64,000 nt of DNA from Sulfuriferula sp047300855 (GCF_047300855.1 NZ_CP170197.1:2790001-2854000); one strand, 5' to 3'. Numbered from the stretch's first letter, positions 28,966-37,379 are shown. Numbers and translations are program-made. Notes: generated by a model not told the origin, from the letters alone.

Positions 28966-28994
28966 ATGACAGCCTTGTGACAAACTCGTGACAA
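28966..28994 (-). promoter_or_regulatory. Pho box, three direct repeats upstream of phoB
   Basis: Read on the minus strand, there are three 7-bp units with an exact 11-bp period: TTGTCAC (28994-28988), TTGTCAC (28983-28977) and CTGTCAT (28972-28966). The PhoB consensus is CTGTCAT-N4 repeats. It lies between phoB and the divergent ubiE, so it most likely drives phoB-phoR. Confidence 0.85.
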
Positions 28995-29073
28995 TGCCGG
29001 ATAACGCATCGCCTTTTGTTTCACCCCCGTGTCGGTTATGATTCTGGCTGTTTTCTCTGATTGTTTTCGCACC

Positions 29074-29808
29074 ATGGATAACTCCACCCACTTTGGTTTC
29101 AAGACGGTTGCCGAATCCGAAAAGGCGACCAAGGTCGCCGATGTTTTTCATTCCGTCGCGCTGCGTTACGACGTCATGAACGACCTGATGTCGGCTGGGC
29201 TGCATCGCGCCTGGAAGCGTTTCACGGTCGAGACTTCGGGCGTCAGGCCAGGCAATCGCGTGCTTGACGTGGCAGGCGGTACCGCCGACCTTACCCGGCT
29301 ATTCTTGAAAAAAGTGGGTAGTTCCGGCCAGGTCTGGCTGACCGACATCAATAGTTCGATGCTCAGCGTGGGACGCGACCGCATGCTGGACGAAGGACAG
29401 GCGGTGCCAGTGGCACAGTGCGACGGCGAAAAACTGCCGTTCCCGGACAACTATTTCGACTGCGTTAGCGTGGCTTTCGGTTTGCGCAACATGACCCACA
29501 AAGACCTCGCGCTGGCCGACATGTATCGTGTGCTGCGCCCCGGCGGACGGCTGCTGGTGCTGGAATTTTCCAAGATATGGAAACCGTTGGCGCCGCTTTA
29601 CGACGCCTACTCGTTCAAGCTGCTGCCGTTCATGGGCAAGCTGGTCGCCAAGGACGCCGGCAGCTACCAATACCTGGCTGAATCCATCCGCATGCATCCC
29701 GGTCAGGAGGAACTCAAGACCATGATGAAACACGCCGGATTTGCCAAAGTCGACTACTACAACCTGAGCGGCGGTGTGGTCGCCTTGCACAAAGGCTACA
29801 AGTTTTAA
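29074..29808 (+). CDS. ubiE: demethylmenaquinone/ubiquinone C-methyltransferase UbiE
   Basis: SAM-dependent C-methyltransferase of ubiquinone (and menaquinone) synthesis. It has 244 residues from the ATG at 29074, which begins MDNSTHFGFKTV. The class I SAM motif is LDVAGGTADLTRLF, and the family signatures YDVMNDLMSAGLHRAWK and VAFGLRNMTHKDLAL follow. The open frame extends 15 codons upstream but lacks family sequence. The stop overlaps ubiJ by one base (TAATG). First gene of the ubiE-ubiJ-ubiB operon. Confidence 0.97.
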   Translation: MDNSTHFGFKTVAESEKATKVADVFHSVALRYDVMNDLMSAGLHRAWKRFTVETSGVRPGNRVLDVAGGTADLTRLFLKKVGSSGQVWLTDINSSMLSVGRDRMLDEGQAVPVAQCDGEKLPFPDNYFDCVSVAFGLRNMTHKDLALADMYRVLRPGGRLLVLEFSKIWKPLAPLYDAYSFKLLPFMGKLVAKDAGSYQYLAESIRMHPGQEELKTMMKHAGFAKVDYYNLSGGVVALHKGYKF

Positions 29809-30404
29809 TGCTGTCCAGCCTGGCTGCCGGTGCGGGCTTGCCGCTGCTCAATCACTTGTTGCACGGTGCACCGTGGGCGCGCCAGCGCTTGCTGGCGTGG
29901 GCCGGCCATACCGTCAGCATCAAGCTGTTCCCGCTACGCCTCACTCTGACAGTCACAGCAGGGGGCACGTTTGCTACGGCCGAGGCCGGCGCAGCGCCCG
30001 ATGCCCATATCGAGCTTGGCCCAGTGCAGGCGGCTCGCCTGGCTATGAAAGATCCGGCCGCATTCCAGAATGTCGTCATTGAGGGCGATGCGCAGTTTGC
30101 CGCGACCCTGGGCAGCATTTTCCGGGAGCTGGATTGGGATGCGGAAGCGGATCTGGCACGCGTAGTGGGCGACGTTGCCGCCCATCGCCTTGTGCACAGC
30201 GCACGCAGCCTGCATGCATGGCAACGTCACGCCATGGATAGCGCGCAACAATCACTGGTCGAATATGCCACCGAGGAACGCCCGCTGCTCGCCAAACGCC
30301 GTCACATCGCCACTTTTATTGATGACGTCGATGCAGTGCGTGACGATACCGCGCGTCTGGAAAAACGCTTGCAACTGTTCGCCGCGCGTCGCAACGTAGA
30401 CTAA
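29808..30404 (+). CDS. ubiJ: ubiquinone biosynthesis accessory factor UbiJ
   Basis: A 198-residue SCP2-like lipid-binding protein that scaffolds the soluble ubiquinone complex. An N-terminal SCP2 region (IELGPVQAARLAMKDP, IEGDAQFAATLGSIF) is followed by a C-terminal helical tail (DDVDAVRDDTARLEKRLQ). Identification rests on this fold and, above all, its position between ubiE and ubiB with one-base stop/start overlaps on both sides. Sequence alone would be weak because the family is divergent. Confidence 0.9.
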   Translation: MLSSLAAGAGLPLLNHLLHGAPWARQRLLAWAGHTVSIKLFPLRLTLTVTAGGTFATAEAGAAPDAHIELGPVQAARLAMKDPAAFQNVVIEGDAQFAATLGSIFRELDWDAEADLARVVGDVAAHRLVHSARSLHAWQRHAMDSAQQSLVEYATEERPLLAKRRHIATFIDDVDAVRDDTARLEKRLQLFAARRNVD

Positions 30405-31930
30405 TGCGAATTTTACGACTGATTACCATCATCTGGGTCGCGCTACGCTTTGGCCTGGACGAGTTCTTTCTTGGCCACGAGCGCGTGCGTGCACTGCGCT
30501 GGCTGGTCAAAACCACGTTGTTCTGGCGCAACCTGTCCGAGCCGCGCGCCGTGCGGCTGCGCCGGGCGCTGGAAGCGCTCGGTCCGATTTTCGTTAAATT
30601 CGGCCAGATGCTGTCCACCCGCCGCGACCTGATGCCGCCGGACATTGCCGACGAACTGGCGCGCCTGCAGGACCGTGTGCCGCCCTTCCCCGCCGAGGAG
30701 GTCCGCACTACTTTGCAGCGCGTCTACGGCAAGCCGGTGGAGCAGGTGTTTGCGCAATTCGAAGCCGAGCCGGTGGCGAGCGCCTCTATGGCGCAGGTGC
30801 ATTTTGCCGTATTGCAGGACGGTACCGAGGCTGCCGTCAAAGTGCTGCGCCCCGGCATCGGCGCGGTGATCGAGCACGACCTCGGCCTGCTGGAAGCCGG
30901 CGCCCTGCTGGTGGAAAAACTGTTCGCCGATGGTCCGCGCCTGCACCCGCGCGAAGTGGTGGGGGAGTTCCGCAAAACCCTCACCGACGAGCTCGATCTG
31001 ATGCGCGAGGCCTCCAACTGCTCGCAGTTGCGGCGCAATTTCGAAGACTCCGAGCTGCTCATCGTGCCGGAAGTTTATTGGGATTATTGCGAGCCCGAGG
31101 TAATGGTGATGGAGCGCATGAAAGGCGTACCCATCAGCCAGATCGACACGCTGCGCGCGATGGGCGTGGACATCCCCAAGCTCGCTATGGCCGGTGTGGA
31201 AATATTTTTCACCCAGGTATTTCGTGACGCTTTTTTCCATGCCGACATGCATCCCGGCAATATCCAGGTCAATGCGCGCGGGCAATACATCGCGCTTGAT
31301 TTCGGCATCATGGGCACGCTCACCGAAGTCGATAAAAATTACCTGGCGCAAAATTTCCTGGCATTTTTCCAGCGCGACTATCGTGCCGTGGCACAGGCGC
31401 ATGTGGACGCAGGCTGGACGCCCTCCGACACCCGCGTGGACGAATTCGAAGCCGCCATCCGCGCTGTGTGCGAGCCGGTATTCGACCGGCCATTGAAGGA
31501 AATCTCCTTCGGCAAGGTGCTGCTGCGCCTGTTCCAGACCTCGCGCCGCTTCAACATGGAAATCCAGCCGCAACTGGTGCTGTTGCAAAAAACCCTGCTC
31601 AACATCGAAGGCCTCGGCCGCCAGCTCGACCCTGACCTGGATTTGTGGAAAACCGCCAAACCGTTTCTGGAACGCTGGATGAACGAGCAGGTGGGCTGGC
31701 GCGGGGCAATCAAGTCCATCAAACAGGAAGCGCCGCGCTGGGCCGTTTTGCTGCCGCAACTGCCGCGTCTGGCGCATGCCTACCTCGCGCACAACCGCAG
31801 TGCTGATCTGGCGGCACTATCCAGACAGCTGACTGCCGGCCAGGCGCGCCAGCAAAAAATTCTGGCGCTGATCGCTTTGCTGCTCGCCATTTTGGCCGCG
31901 CTGGCCGGGTATAGCCTATTCAGACATTAA
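30404..31930 (+). CDS. ubiB: ubiquinone biosynthesis regulatory protein kinase-like UbiB
   Basis: Atypical ABC1/ADCK kinase-like ATPase required for ubiquinone synthesis. It has 508 residues. The KxGQ motif lies in FVKFGQMLSTRRDLMP. The A-rich loop is in VASASMAQVHFA, with the catalytic lysine in EAAVKVLRPG. The kinase core HADMHPGNIQ and DFGIMG is intact, and a C-terminal membrane helix (LIALLLAILAALAGYSLF) anchors it. The last gene of the operon. Confidence 0.97.
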   Translation: MRILRLITIIWVALRFGLDEFFLGHERVRALRWLVKTTLFWRNLSEPRAVRLRRALEALGPIFVKFGQMLSTRRDLMPPDIADELARLQDRVPPFPAEEVRTTLQRVYGKPVEQVFAQFEAEPVASASMAQVHFAVLQDGTEAAVKVLRPGIGAVIEHDLGLLEAGALLVEKLFADGPRLHPREVVGEFRKTLTDELDLMREASNCSQLRRNFEDSELLIVPEVYWDYCEPEVMVMERMKGVPISQIDTLRAMGVDIPKLAMAGVEIFFTQVFRDAFFHADMHPGNIQVNARGQYIALDFGIMGTLTEVDKNYLAQNFLAFFQRDYRAVAQAHVDAGWTPSDTRVDEFEAAIRAVCEPVFDRPLKEISFGKVLLRLFQTSRRFNMEIQPQLVLLQKTLLNIEGLGRQLDPDLDLWKTAKPFLERWMNEQVGWRGAIKSIKQEAPRWAVLLPQLPRLAHAYLAHNRSADLAALSRQLTAGQARQQKILALIALLLAILAALAGYSLFRH

Positions 31931-31945
31931 ACTTGGGAAGTTGAA

Positions 31946-32074
31946 GCCACAGAGAACACAGAGGCCACGGAGTTGGCGCAAATTTTGAGAAGAATTGTTT
32001 TTCTGCTGATAGGCGAGTCTGGAAAGGCCGCCCCTACGTTGCCTTCCCTCTGCGTTCTCTGTGCTCTCTGTGGC
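31946..32074. repeat. dispersed inverted repeat (GCCACAGAGA type), copy 2
   Basis: Left arm 31946-31972 starts GCCACAGAGAACACAGAG, and right arm 32048-32074 is its imperfect reverse complement over 27 bp. The first 18 bases of the arms correspond to copy 1 at 1156-1228 with one substitution. It fills the gap between ubiB and the symporter gene. No T-run follows. Confidence 0.8.
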
Positions 32075-32103
32075 CAAAGCCATTTTTTAAATCGAGGGAC
32101 GCC

Positions 32104-33510
32104 ATGCTGATCTGGTTTGTAATGCTATATTTACTCATCTCCATCGGCATCGGCCTATACGCTGCAACCCGTGTGCATAGCGCCAAGGACTATGCCGTCG
32201 CCGGACGCTCGCTGCCACTGTACATCGTCACCGCCACCGTATTCGCGACCTGGTTCGGCTCGGAAACGGTGCTCGGCACCTCCGCCACCTTCCTGCAGGA
32301 TGGCCTCAGGGGCATCGTCGCCGACCCGTTCGGCGCCAGCCTATGCCTGGTGCTGGTCGGACTGTTTTTTGCGCGCAAGCTGTACCGCATGAACCTGCTC
32401 ACCATCGGCGATTATTACCGCCAGCGCTATGGCCGCACGGTCGAACTGCTCACCAGCCTGGCGATCGTGACGTCTTACCTGGGCTGGGTTTCGGCGCAGA
32501 TCACCGCATTGGGGCTGGTGTTCTCGCTACTCAGCCACGGCAGCATCAGCGCGCACGACGGCATGATCATCGGCGCCGGCATCGTGCTGGTGTACACCCT
32601 GTTCGGCGGCATGTGGTCGGTGGCGCTCACCGATTTTTTCCAGATGATCATCATCGTTATCGGCATGCTTTACATCGGCTGGGTGGTGAGCGGCTACGCC
32701 GGCGGCGCCGGCAACGTGATCAGCCACGCGCAGGCGGCGGGCAAGTTCGAATTCTGGCCCAGGCTGGAAACACGTGACATATTGGCTTTCATCGCCGCCT
32801 GGGTGACCATGATGTTCGGCTCGATTCCGCAGCAGGATGTATTCCAGCGCGTGATGTCGGCCAAATCGGAAAACATCGCGGTGACGGGTGCGGTGCTGGG
32901 CGGCAGCCTGTATTTCCTGTTCGCCTTCATCCCCATCTTCCTGGCCTATTCCGCCCTGCTGATTGATCCGGCTTCGGTCAACGCGCTGCTGGGCACGGAC
33001 CCGCAGCACATCCTGCCCGACCTGATCCTCAACCGCACGCCGGTATTCGCCCAGGTCATGTTCTTCGGCGCGCTGCTGTCCGCGATCATGAGCACCGCCA
33101 GCGGCACCTTGCTGGCGCCGTCGGTTACCTTTACAGAGAACATCATCAAACCTTTCATCGGCCACCTCAGCGACCGCCATCTGCTATGGGCCATGCGTGG
33201 CGTGGTGGTCGGCTTTGCCTGCATTGTCACCGTATTCGCGCTCAACTCCAACGCCAGCATCTACAAGATGGTAGAGAACGCCTACAAGGTCACCCTGGTA
33301 GCAGCCTTCGTCCCGCTGGTGTTCGGTCTGTACTGGAAGCGCGCCAACACCCAGGGCGCGCTGTTCGCCATCGCGCTGGGCGTGTCGTCGTGGCTGCTGC
33401 TGGAAATCTTCCACCCGGATGGCCTATGGCCGCCGCAGCTGTTCGGCTTGCTGATGAGTCTGGCGGGGATGCTGGCGGGGTCTTTGATTAGCTCGAGGTA
33501 TCGCGTTTGA
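32104..33510 (+). CDS. sodium:solute symporter family protein
   Basis: A 468-residue transporter of the SSS family with about 13 hydrophobic segments. The conserved early segment ATVFATWFGSETVLGTSATF and the family-typical GDYYRQRYGR and FGSIPQQDVFQRVMSAKSE are present. An AGGGA site precedes the ATG. The substrate is not identifiable; neighbours give no metabolic hint. It lies directly upstream of the sigma-54-controlled PEP-CTERM gene but has its own upstream gap. Confidence 0.87.
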   Translation: MLIWFVMLYLLISIGIGLYAATRVHSAKDYAVAGRSLPLYIVTATVFATWFGSETVLGTSATFLQDGLRGIVADPFGASLCLVLVGLFFARKLYRMNLLTIGDYYRQRYGRTVELLTSLAIVTSYLGWVSAQITALGLVFSLLSHGSISAHDGMIIGAGIVLVYTLFGGMWSVALTDFFQMIIIVIGMLYIGWVVSGYAGGAGNVISHAQAAGKFEFWPRLETRDILAFIAAWVTMMFGSIPQQDVFQRVMSAKSENIAVTGAVLGGSLYFLFAFIPIFLAYSALLIDPASVNALLGTDPQHILPDLILNRTPVFAQVMFFGALLSAIMSTASGTLLAPSVTFTENIIKPFIGHLSDRHLLWAMRGVVVGFACIVTVFALNSNASIYKMVENAYKVTLVAAFVPLVFGLYWKRANTQGALFAIALGVSSWLLLEIFHPDGLWPPQLFGLLMSLAGMLAGSLISSRYRV

Positions 33511-33524
33511 CCTCGTCAGGGATT

Positions 33525-33541
33525 TGTCAGTAGTTTTTACA
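33525..33541 (+). promoter_or_regulatory. candidate PrsR upstream activator site (PEP-CTERM gene)
   Basis: A 17-bp element TGTCA-N9-ACA about 98 bp upstream of the -24 GG of the sigma-54 promoter at 33638. An element of the same form and spacing precedes epsB (53042-53058). The assignment to PrsR is inference. Confidence 0.45.
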
Positions 33542-33637
33542 GTACCGCCTGGGAACTTTCCAGACGAGCTGCTGCCGCCCGCACCATTAAAACTTAACAT
33601 ACTGAAGTTAAATATAATTTTGTTTAATTCTCTATGT

Positions 33638-33652
33638 TGGCATGGGTAATGC
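33638..33652 (+). promoter_or_regulatory. sigma-54 (-24/-12) promoter of the PEP-CTERM gene
   Basis: TGGCATGGGTAATGC matches the TGGCACG-N4-TTGC consensus with the invariant GG and GC at the right 10-base spacing, and is preceded by T as usual. Transcription would begin about 12 bases further on, some 70 bases before the ATG at 33736. Confidence 0.8.
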
Positions 33653-33735
33653 TTAGCGATTGATAAGGGCAGTGCGATAGTGATCGCGGAATGCAGTAAT
33701 CGTGACTGACCCTAAATTTATTTAAGGAGAAAAAA

Positions 33736-34647
33736 ATGTCATTTTCAATCAGGTCCAAAAGGACACTGCGCTTGGCAATGCTGGGACTTCTCGGATCCCA
33801 AGCGTTGCCCGCATTGGCGACACCCGTAGTGATTCAAAACGGCTATGTCCAAGCCGGGGTAAGCGATTACGGAACCTTGGGCTCGGACGGGAACACCTCG
33901 CCTGGCATCTTGTTCGACAAAACAGGAACCGGAAGCTACGGAGTCAATGATTTTCTGACGCCAGGTACCCCATTCGAAGGGTTTTACGTCACCACAGCAA
34001 CGGGTGTGGGCAACGCTGGCTCGAACAATACTGGGTACCCAGCAGACTTCGGCACTACGTCTCCGACATCATCGAGTGGCACGAGCGCGAGCTGGAGTGG
34101 CGCGACCAGGTATTTCAGCATTACCAACACTTACAGCTTGACGACATTGAGCGGACAATCGGTCATTGCCATTAATTCAGTGTTGACCAATACATCGGAC
34201 GGAACTTTGTCAGGCGTTAGCTTCCTTCGCACACTGGATCCTGATCCGGACGTCAATGCCTTCGGTTCCTACGATACCAATAATGTTGTGCTGTCCGACA
34301 ACCAGGCTTGCGGTACGGGGCCTTCCAGTGGTCAGACGATCTGTATTTACAGCTTTGACACAGGCATACATAAAGCGGGGGTAAGTTCTTCGTGGTCGGA
34401 AGATCCGGCAACCTATCTGGCAGGAGTCAACAGCGGCCCTACTGGTGATTATGCGATAGGTATAGGATTTGATCTTGGGGACATCGCTGCAGGCCAATCG
34501 GTTTCGCTCAGTTATGGCTACTCCCTGGGCGCGACGAAGGAAATTGCCAGTGGTGGTGGAACCGTTCCCGAACCAGCATCTCTGGCGCTGCTCGGCATCG
34601 GTCTGGTAGGACTGGTGGCTGCGCGTCGTCGCAAGCAGATGGCTTGA
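33736..34647 (+). CDS. PEP-CTERM sorting-domain protein
   Basis: An exported 303-residue protein of unknown function. The N-terminal signal peptide (about 1-28, ending in ALPALA) precedes a Ser/Thr/Gly-rich body with two cysteines (NQACGTG, TICIYSF). The C-terminus (277-303) is a classic exosortase target: VPEPASLALL, a hydrophobic stretch and RRRK. Exosortase A would cleave near PEP and release or anchor the protein with extracellular polysaccharide. AAGGAG precedes the ATG. A sigma-54 promoter and a candidate PrsR site lie upstream, and a strong terminator follows. It is monocistronic and 20 kb from the prs genes. Confidence 0.9.
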   Translation: MSFSIRSKRTLRLAMLGLLGSQALPALATPVVIQNGYVQAGVSDYGTLGSDGNTSPGILFDKTGTGSYGVNDFLTPGTPFEGFYVTTATGVGNAGSNNTGYPADFGTTSPTSSSGTSASWSGATRYFSITNTYSLTTLSGQSVIAINSVLTNTSDGTLSGVSFLRTLDPDPDVNAFGSYDTNNVVLSDNQACGTGPSSGQTICIYSFDTGIHKAGVSSSWSEDPATYLAGVNSGPTGDYAIGIGFDLGDIAAGQSVSLSYGYSLGATKEIASGGGTVPEPASLALLGIGLVGLVAARRRKQMA

Positions 34648-34668
34648 CCTGTCGGATTACTTGACAGC

Positions 34669-34696
34669 AAAACGGCGGCCTTAGCCGCCGTTTTTT
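34669..34696. terminator. intrinsic terminator after the PEP-CTERM gene
   Basis: An 11-bp perfect stem AAAACGGCGGC / GCCGCCGTTTT with a 4-base loop and a run of six T. The A-tract on the left side makes it usable in both directions, which suits the convergent gene ending at 34727. Confidence 0.92.
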
Positions 34697-34726
34697 ATTG
34701 CCCGTATGACATCATCCGCTACCCGA

Positions 34727-36403
34727 TTAACGCAAATACCCCTCATGTTCCAGCTTGAGCAAAATCCGTTGCACCGCTTCGTCCACACTCAAGTCCGTGG
34801 TATCGATCGACAGCTCTGGCCGCTCCGGAACCTCGTAGGGGTCGGAAACACCGGTGAACTCCTTGATCAGCCCCGCCCGCGCCTTGGCATACAGTCCCTT
34901 GCGATCGCGCAATTCGCAGGTTTCGATGGGGGTGGCGACAAAGACTTCCAGAAAACCGCCGAGGGGTTCGATCATGGCACGCACATCGCGGCGCGTATTG
35001 CGATAAGGCGCAATCGGCGCGCAGATGGCGATACCGCGGTTCTTGGTGATTTCCGACGCCACAAAACCGATGCGGAGCACATTGATGTTGCGATGCTCGC
35101 GCGAGAAGCCGAGTTCGGACGACAGGTGGCGGCGCACGATATCGCCATCCAGCAGGGTGACTGAGCGGCCGCCCATTTCCATCAGGCGCGTGCCCAGTGC
35201 ACGCGCGATGGTGGATTTTCCTGCCCCGGACAGGCCGGTGAAAAACACCGTGAAGCCCTGCCGGTCGCGCGGCGGGTAACTGCGGCGCATTTCCGCCAGC
35301 ACTTCAGGGAATGTATACCAATCCGGAATATTCACCCCCGCTTGCAGCCTGCGCTGAATTTCCGCACCGGTAAGGGTCAGCGCACGCGCGCCTTTGGGGA
35401 GTTCTTCCAGGGGCATGAACTGGGCGCGTTCTTCCACGTATACCATGCGCGGAAACGGGATCAGGCCCACGCCGATTTCAGCGATGTGGTCGGCGACGCG
35501 CTGATAATCCTCGTGCTGCACGATATCAGTACCGCGCCGGTGTTGGCCGTGTGTATCATGTTCGCCACCGACTATCAGGTGCGAGCAGCCGTAATTGCGC
35601 TGGATGATGGCGCGCGCGAGCGTGTCACGCACACCGCCGTCGCGGACATACACCGGCGACAAGGCCAACTGGCTGGTGGCCGAAGGAAAACGCCCGATCA
35701 CGGCCTGATAGCTCCGCACCAGGGCAAAATAATCTGCACTTTCTACCGGGTCGCCACCCGCCATCGGGTGGATCAGCAGGTTGGCCTCATTCTGTACTGC
35801 AGCACGCAGAATAAACTCATACTGGGCACGCTGCAGTTGGGTACGCGCGGGATAAGCAATCACATTGCGCCAGCCAAGCCGCGTGAAGCCGGCGCGCAAT
35901 TCGGCCGGGGTGAGACGCAATGCCATGAAATCGTGGCGTAGCGGCAACGACAGACCTTCGACAGCACCACCCACATACCATTTTGGCGGTGCATCGGCTG
36001 CGTATCCCAATTGCTCGGCTTCAAGCTCGATATCCGCCTGCCAGATCTCGTTCACCATGACCACTGCCAGCATGAAGCCTTCCGGGTCGCGCAATGCCAG
36101 CGGCTCTCCGGGTTTCAGGCTGCGCGCCAGCGTTTCGTGGACTTGCAATACAACCGGGAGTGCCCAGGCACGGCCATCGGCAAGGCGCATGGAATGCAGC
36201 ACGCTCAGATAATCGGCTTGACTGAGATAGCCGGTAAGCGGCGCATATCCCCCATTCAGCAACAATTCCAGATCGCATTGTTGACGCCAGTTCAAATCCA
36301 GTGACGGCAGGTGGAACGCATCACGCTTGAGCTCCACGGCACGCGTGCTGTTCACCAACAAATTCACCAACTCGCCGCCGTAAGGCGTGATCAACTGCTC
36401 CAC
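34727..36403 (-). CDS. ATP sulfurylase-like domain fused to APS kinase
   Basis: A 558-residue fusion. The N-terminal part is a PUA-like domain and an ATP-sulfurylase domain (about 1-375). The C-terminal part is APS kinase (about 385-558) with P-loop GLSGAGKST, DGDIVRRHL and the PAPS-site APIAPYRNTRRDVR. The kinase half looks active and would make PAPS, the sulfate donor. The sulfurylase half is odd: the usual QTRNPxHRAH site reads ARTQLQRAQ (about 183-194), losing both histidines, and GRDHAG reads GGEHDT. Downstream blocks such as NYGCSHLIVGG and MVYVEERAQFMP are conserved. The start is GTG at 36403 with GGGAG upstream, 10 bases after the DHH gene. Possible roles are sulfation of matrix polysaccharide or an altered nucleotide chemistry. 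Confidence 0.85.
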   Translation of the reverse strand: MEQLITPYGGELVNLLVNSTRAVELKRDAFHLPSLDLNWRQQCDLELLLNGGYAPLTGYLSQADYLSVLHSMRLADGRAWALPVVLQVHETLARSLKPGEPLALRDPEGFMLAVVMVNEIWQADIELEAEQLGYAADAPPKWYVGGAVEGLSLPLRHDFMALRLTPAELRAGFTRLGWRNVIAYPARTQLQRAQYEFILRAAVQNEANLLIHPMAGGDPVESADYFALVRSYQAVIGRFPSATSQLALSPVYVRDGGVRDTLARAIIQRNYGCSHLIVGGEHDTHGQHRRGTDIVQHEDYQRVADHIAEIGVGLIPFPRMVYVEERAQFMPLEELPKGARALTLTGAEIQRRLQAGVNIPDWYTFPEVLAEMRRSYPPRDRQGFTVFFTGLSGAGKSTIARALGTRLMEMGGRSVTLLDGDIVRRHLSSELGFSREHRNINVLRIGFVASEITKNRGIAICAPIAPYRNTRRDVRAMIEPLGGFLEVFVATPIETCELRDRKGLYAKARAGLIKEFTGVSDPYEVPERPELSIDTTDLSVDEAVQRILLKLEHEGYLR

Positions 36404-36413
36404 AGCATCTCCC

Positions 36414-37379
36414 TTAATTCTTTTCGAATATCGTATAAAAGCGATTTACAAACGCTTCCAGTTCCGCCTCGGGCAAGTGGTTAATACCCGCCGCACCGCG
36501 ACGGCCCCCGCCCGTGGCAAAGCTGCTGCATAACACATCCGCACCAGCCTTGGTCGTCTGCGGTGCACGCACGCTCACCACATAGCCGCCACCGGGTTTG
36601 TGGGTCAACACGGCATGGGCGCGTTCGGGATAATCGGTTGCCAGACGGTTACCGAACACACCGGATACGCGCCGGCTCCAGGTCGCATCGGGTAACAAGT
36701 AAACGGCACCGCCACTGCGAACTTGAATTGGCTGCACGGCGTGGGCTCGGGCCATGTCCTCGACGTACCCATCACGCAGTACCTGGTAAGCAGGTTCAGT
36801 CTGGATAAGTTCGAATGGATCGGTGTACGCATGCACCATACGGTAGAGCTCTATCGGCGCGTAAAACAGATCCGCCAGCGTGTCGCCGTAGCCGTTGTAG
36901 TTGATGCATTCACCCAGATTGCGCAGGTCATCCAGCTGCGCTTCGCTCAAATTCAGCGGAGCGGCCGTCGTACGCGCGGCACCGGCCATGTTGTCGCCAA
37001 ACGCTGCAACCACTGCCCAGATCAACTGACTACCGCCCAGATAGCGGTTCACCAGAAGACTGGTACAGACATTGGCGTCGGTATCGATGTACGCATCCAG
37101 ATGCGGATGCTGGGGGATGTCGCCGGGAATATGGTGGTCGAAATAACGCACATGCGCGCCGGCTGCGAGCAGGGCGACTAGCGCCGCATGGTTTTTGCTC
37201 ATGGCAATATCGAGCACGGTAATCTCATCACCCGCCGCCGCGTGCACCTGCGCAAGCAGCCCGATATCGCGCTTCACCCCGCTAATCAGGATGGCCTCCA
37301 GCGGCTGTGCCAAACGCAACTGGTGCAAAGCACAAATACCGTCCGCATCACCATTGAATACATCAAAATACCGTGTCAC
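36414..37379 (-). CDS. DHH-family phosphoesterase-like protein
   Basis: A 321-residue protein with the N-terminal DHH domain motifs FNGDADGICALHQL, DIAMSKNHAAL and YFDHHIPGDI, and a C-terminal DHHA1 domain ending GGGRRGAAGI. In DHHA1 proteins the last motif is usually GGGHxxAAG, so the histidine is replaced by arginine here. Relatives such as NrnA hydrolyse nanoRNA or 3'-phosphoadenosine 5'-phosphate, the by-product of PAPS-dependent sulfation. That would fit its partner 10 bases downstream, the APS kinase fusion, but the role is inferred from context. It begins with GTG at 37379. Confidence 0.8.
   Translation of the reverse strand: MTRYFDVFNGDADGICALHQLRLAQPLEAILISGVKRDIGLLAQVHAAAGDEITVLDIAMSKNHAALVALLAAGAHVRYFDHHIPGDIPQHPHLDAYIDTDANVCTSLLVNRYLGGSQLIWAVVAAFGDNMAGAARTTAAPLNLSEAQLDDLRNLGECINYNGYGDTLADLFYAPIELYRMVHAYTDPFELIQTEPAYQVLRDGYVEDMARAHAVQPIQVRSGGAVYLLPDATWSRRVSGVFGNRLATDYPERAHAVLTHKPGGGYVVSVRAPQTTKAGADVLCSSFATGGGRRGAAGINHLPEAELEAFVNRFYTIFEKN

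Noticed and set aside
33532..33542. AGTTTTTACAG shared between the PEP-CTERM (33532-33542) and epsB (53154-53164) upstream regions as an activator site
   Set aside because: Its position relative to the two promoters differs by about 100 bases, so the TGTCA-N9-ACA element is the better common site.
33549..33611. Palindromes CTGGGAACTTTCCAG (33549-33563) and TTAAC-N8-GTTAA (33594-33611)
   Set aside because: Neither has a T-run, so they are not terminators, and neither has a counterpart upstream of epsB. They may be incidental or bind another factor.
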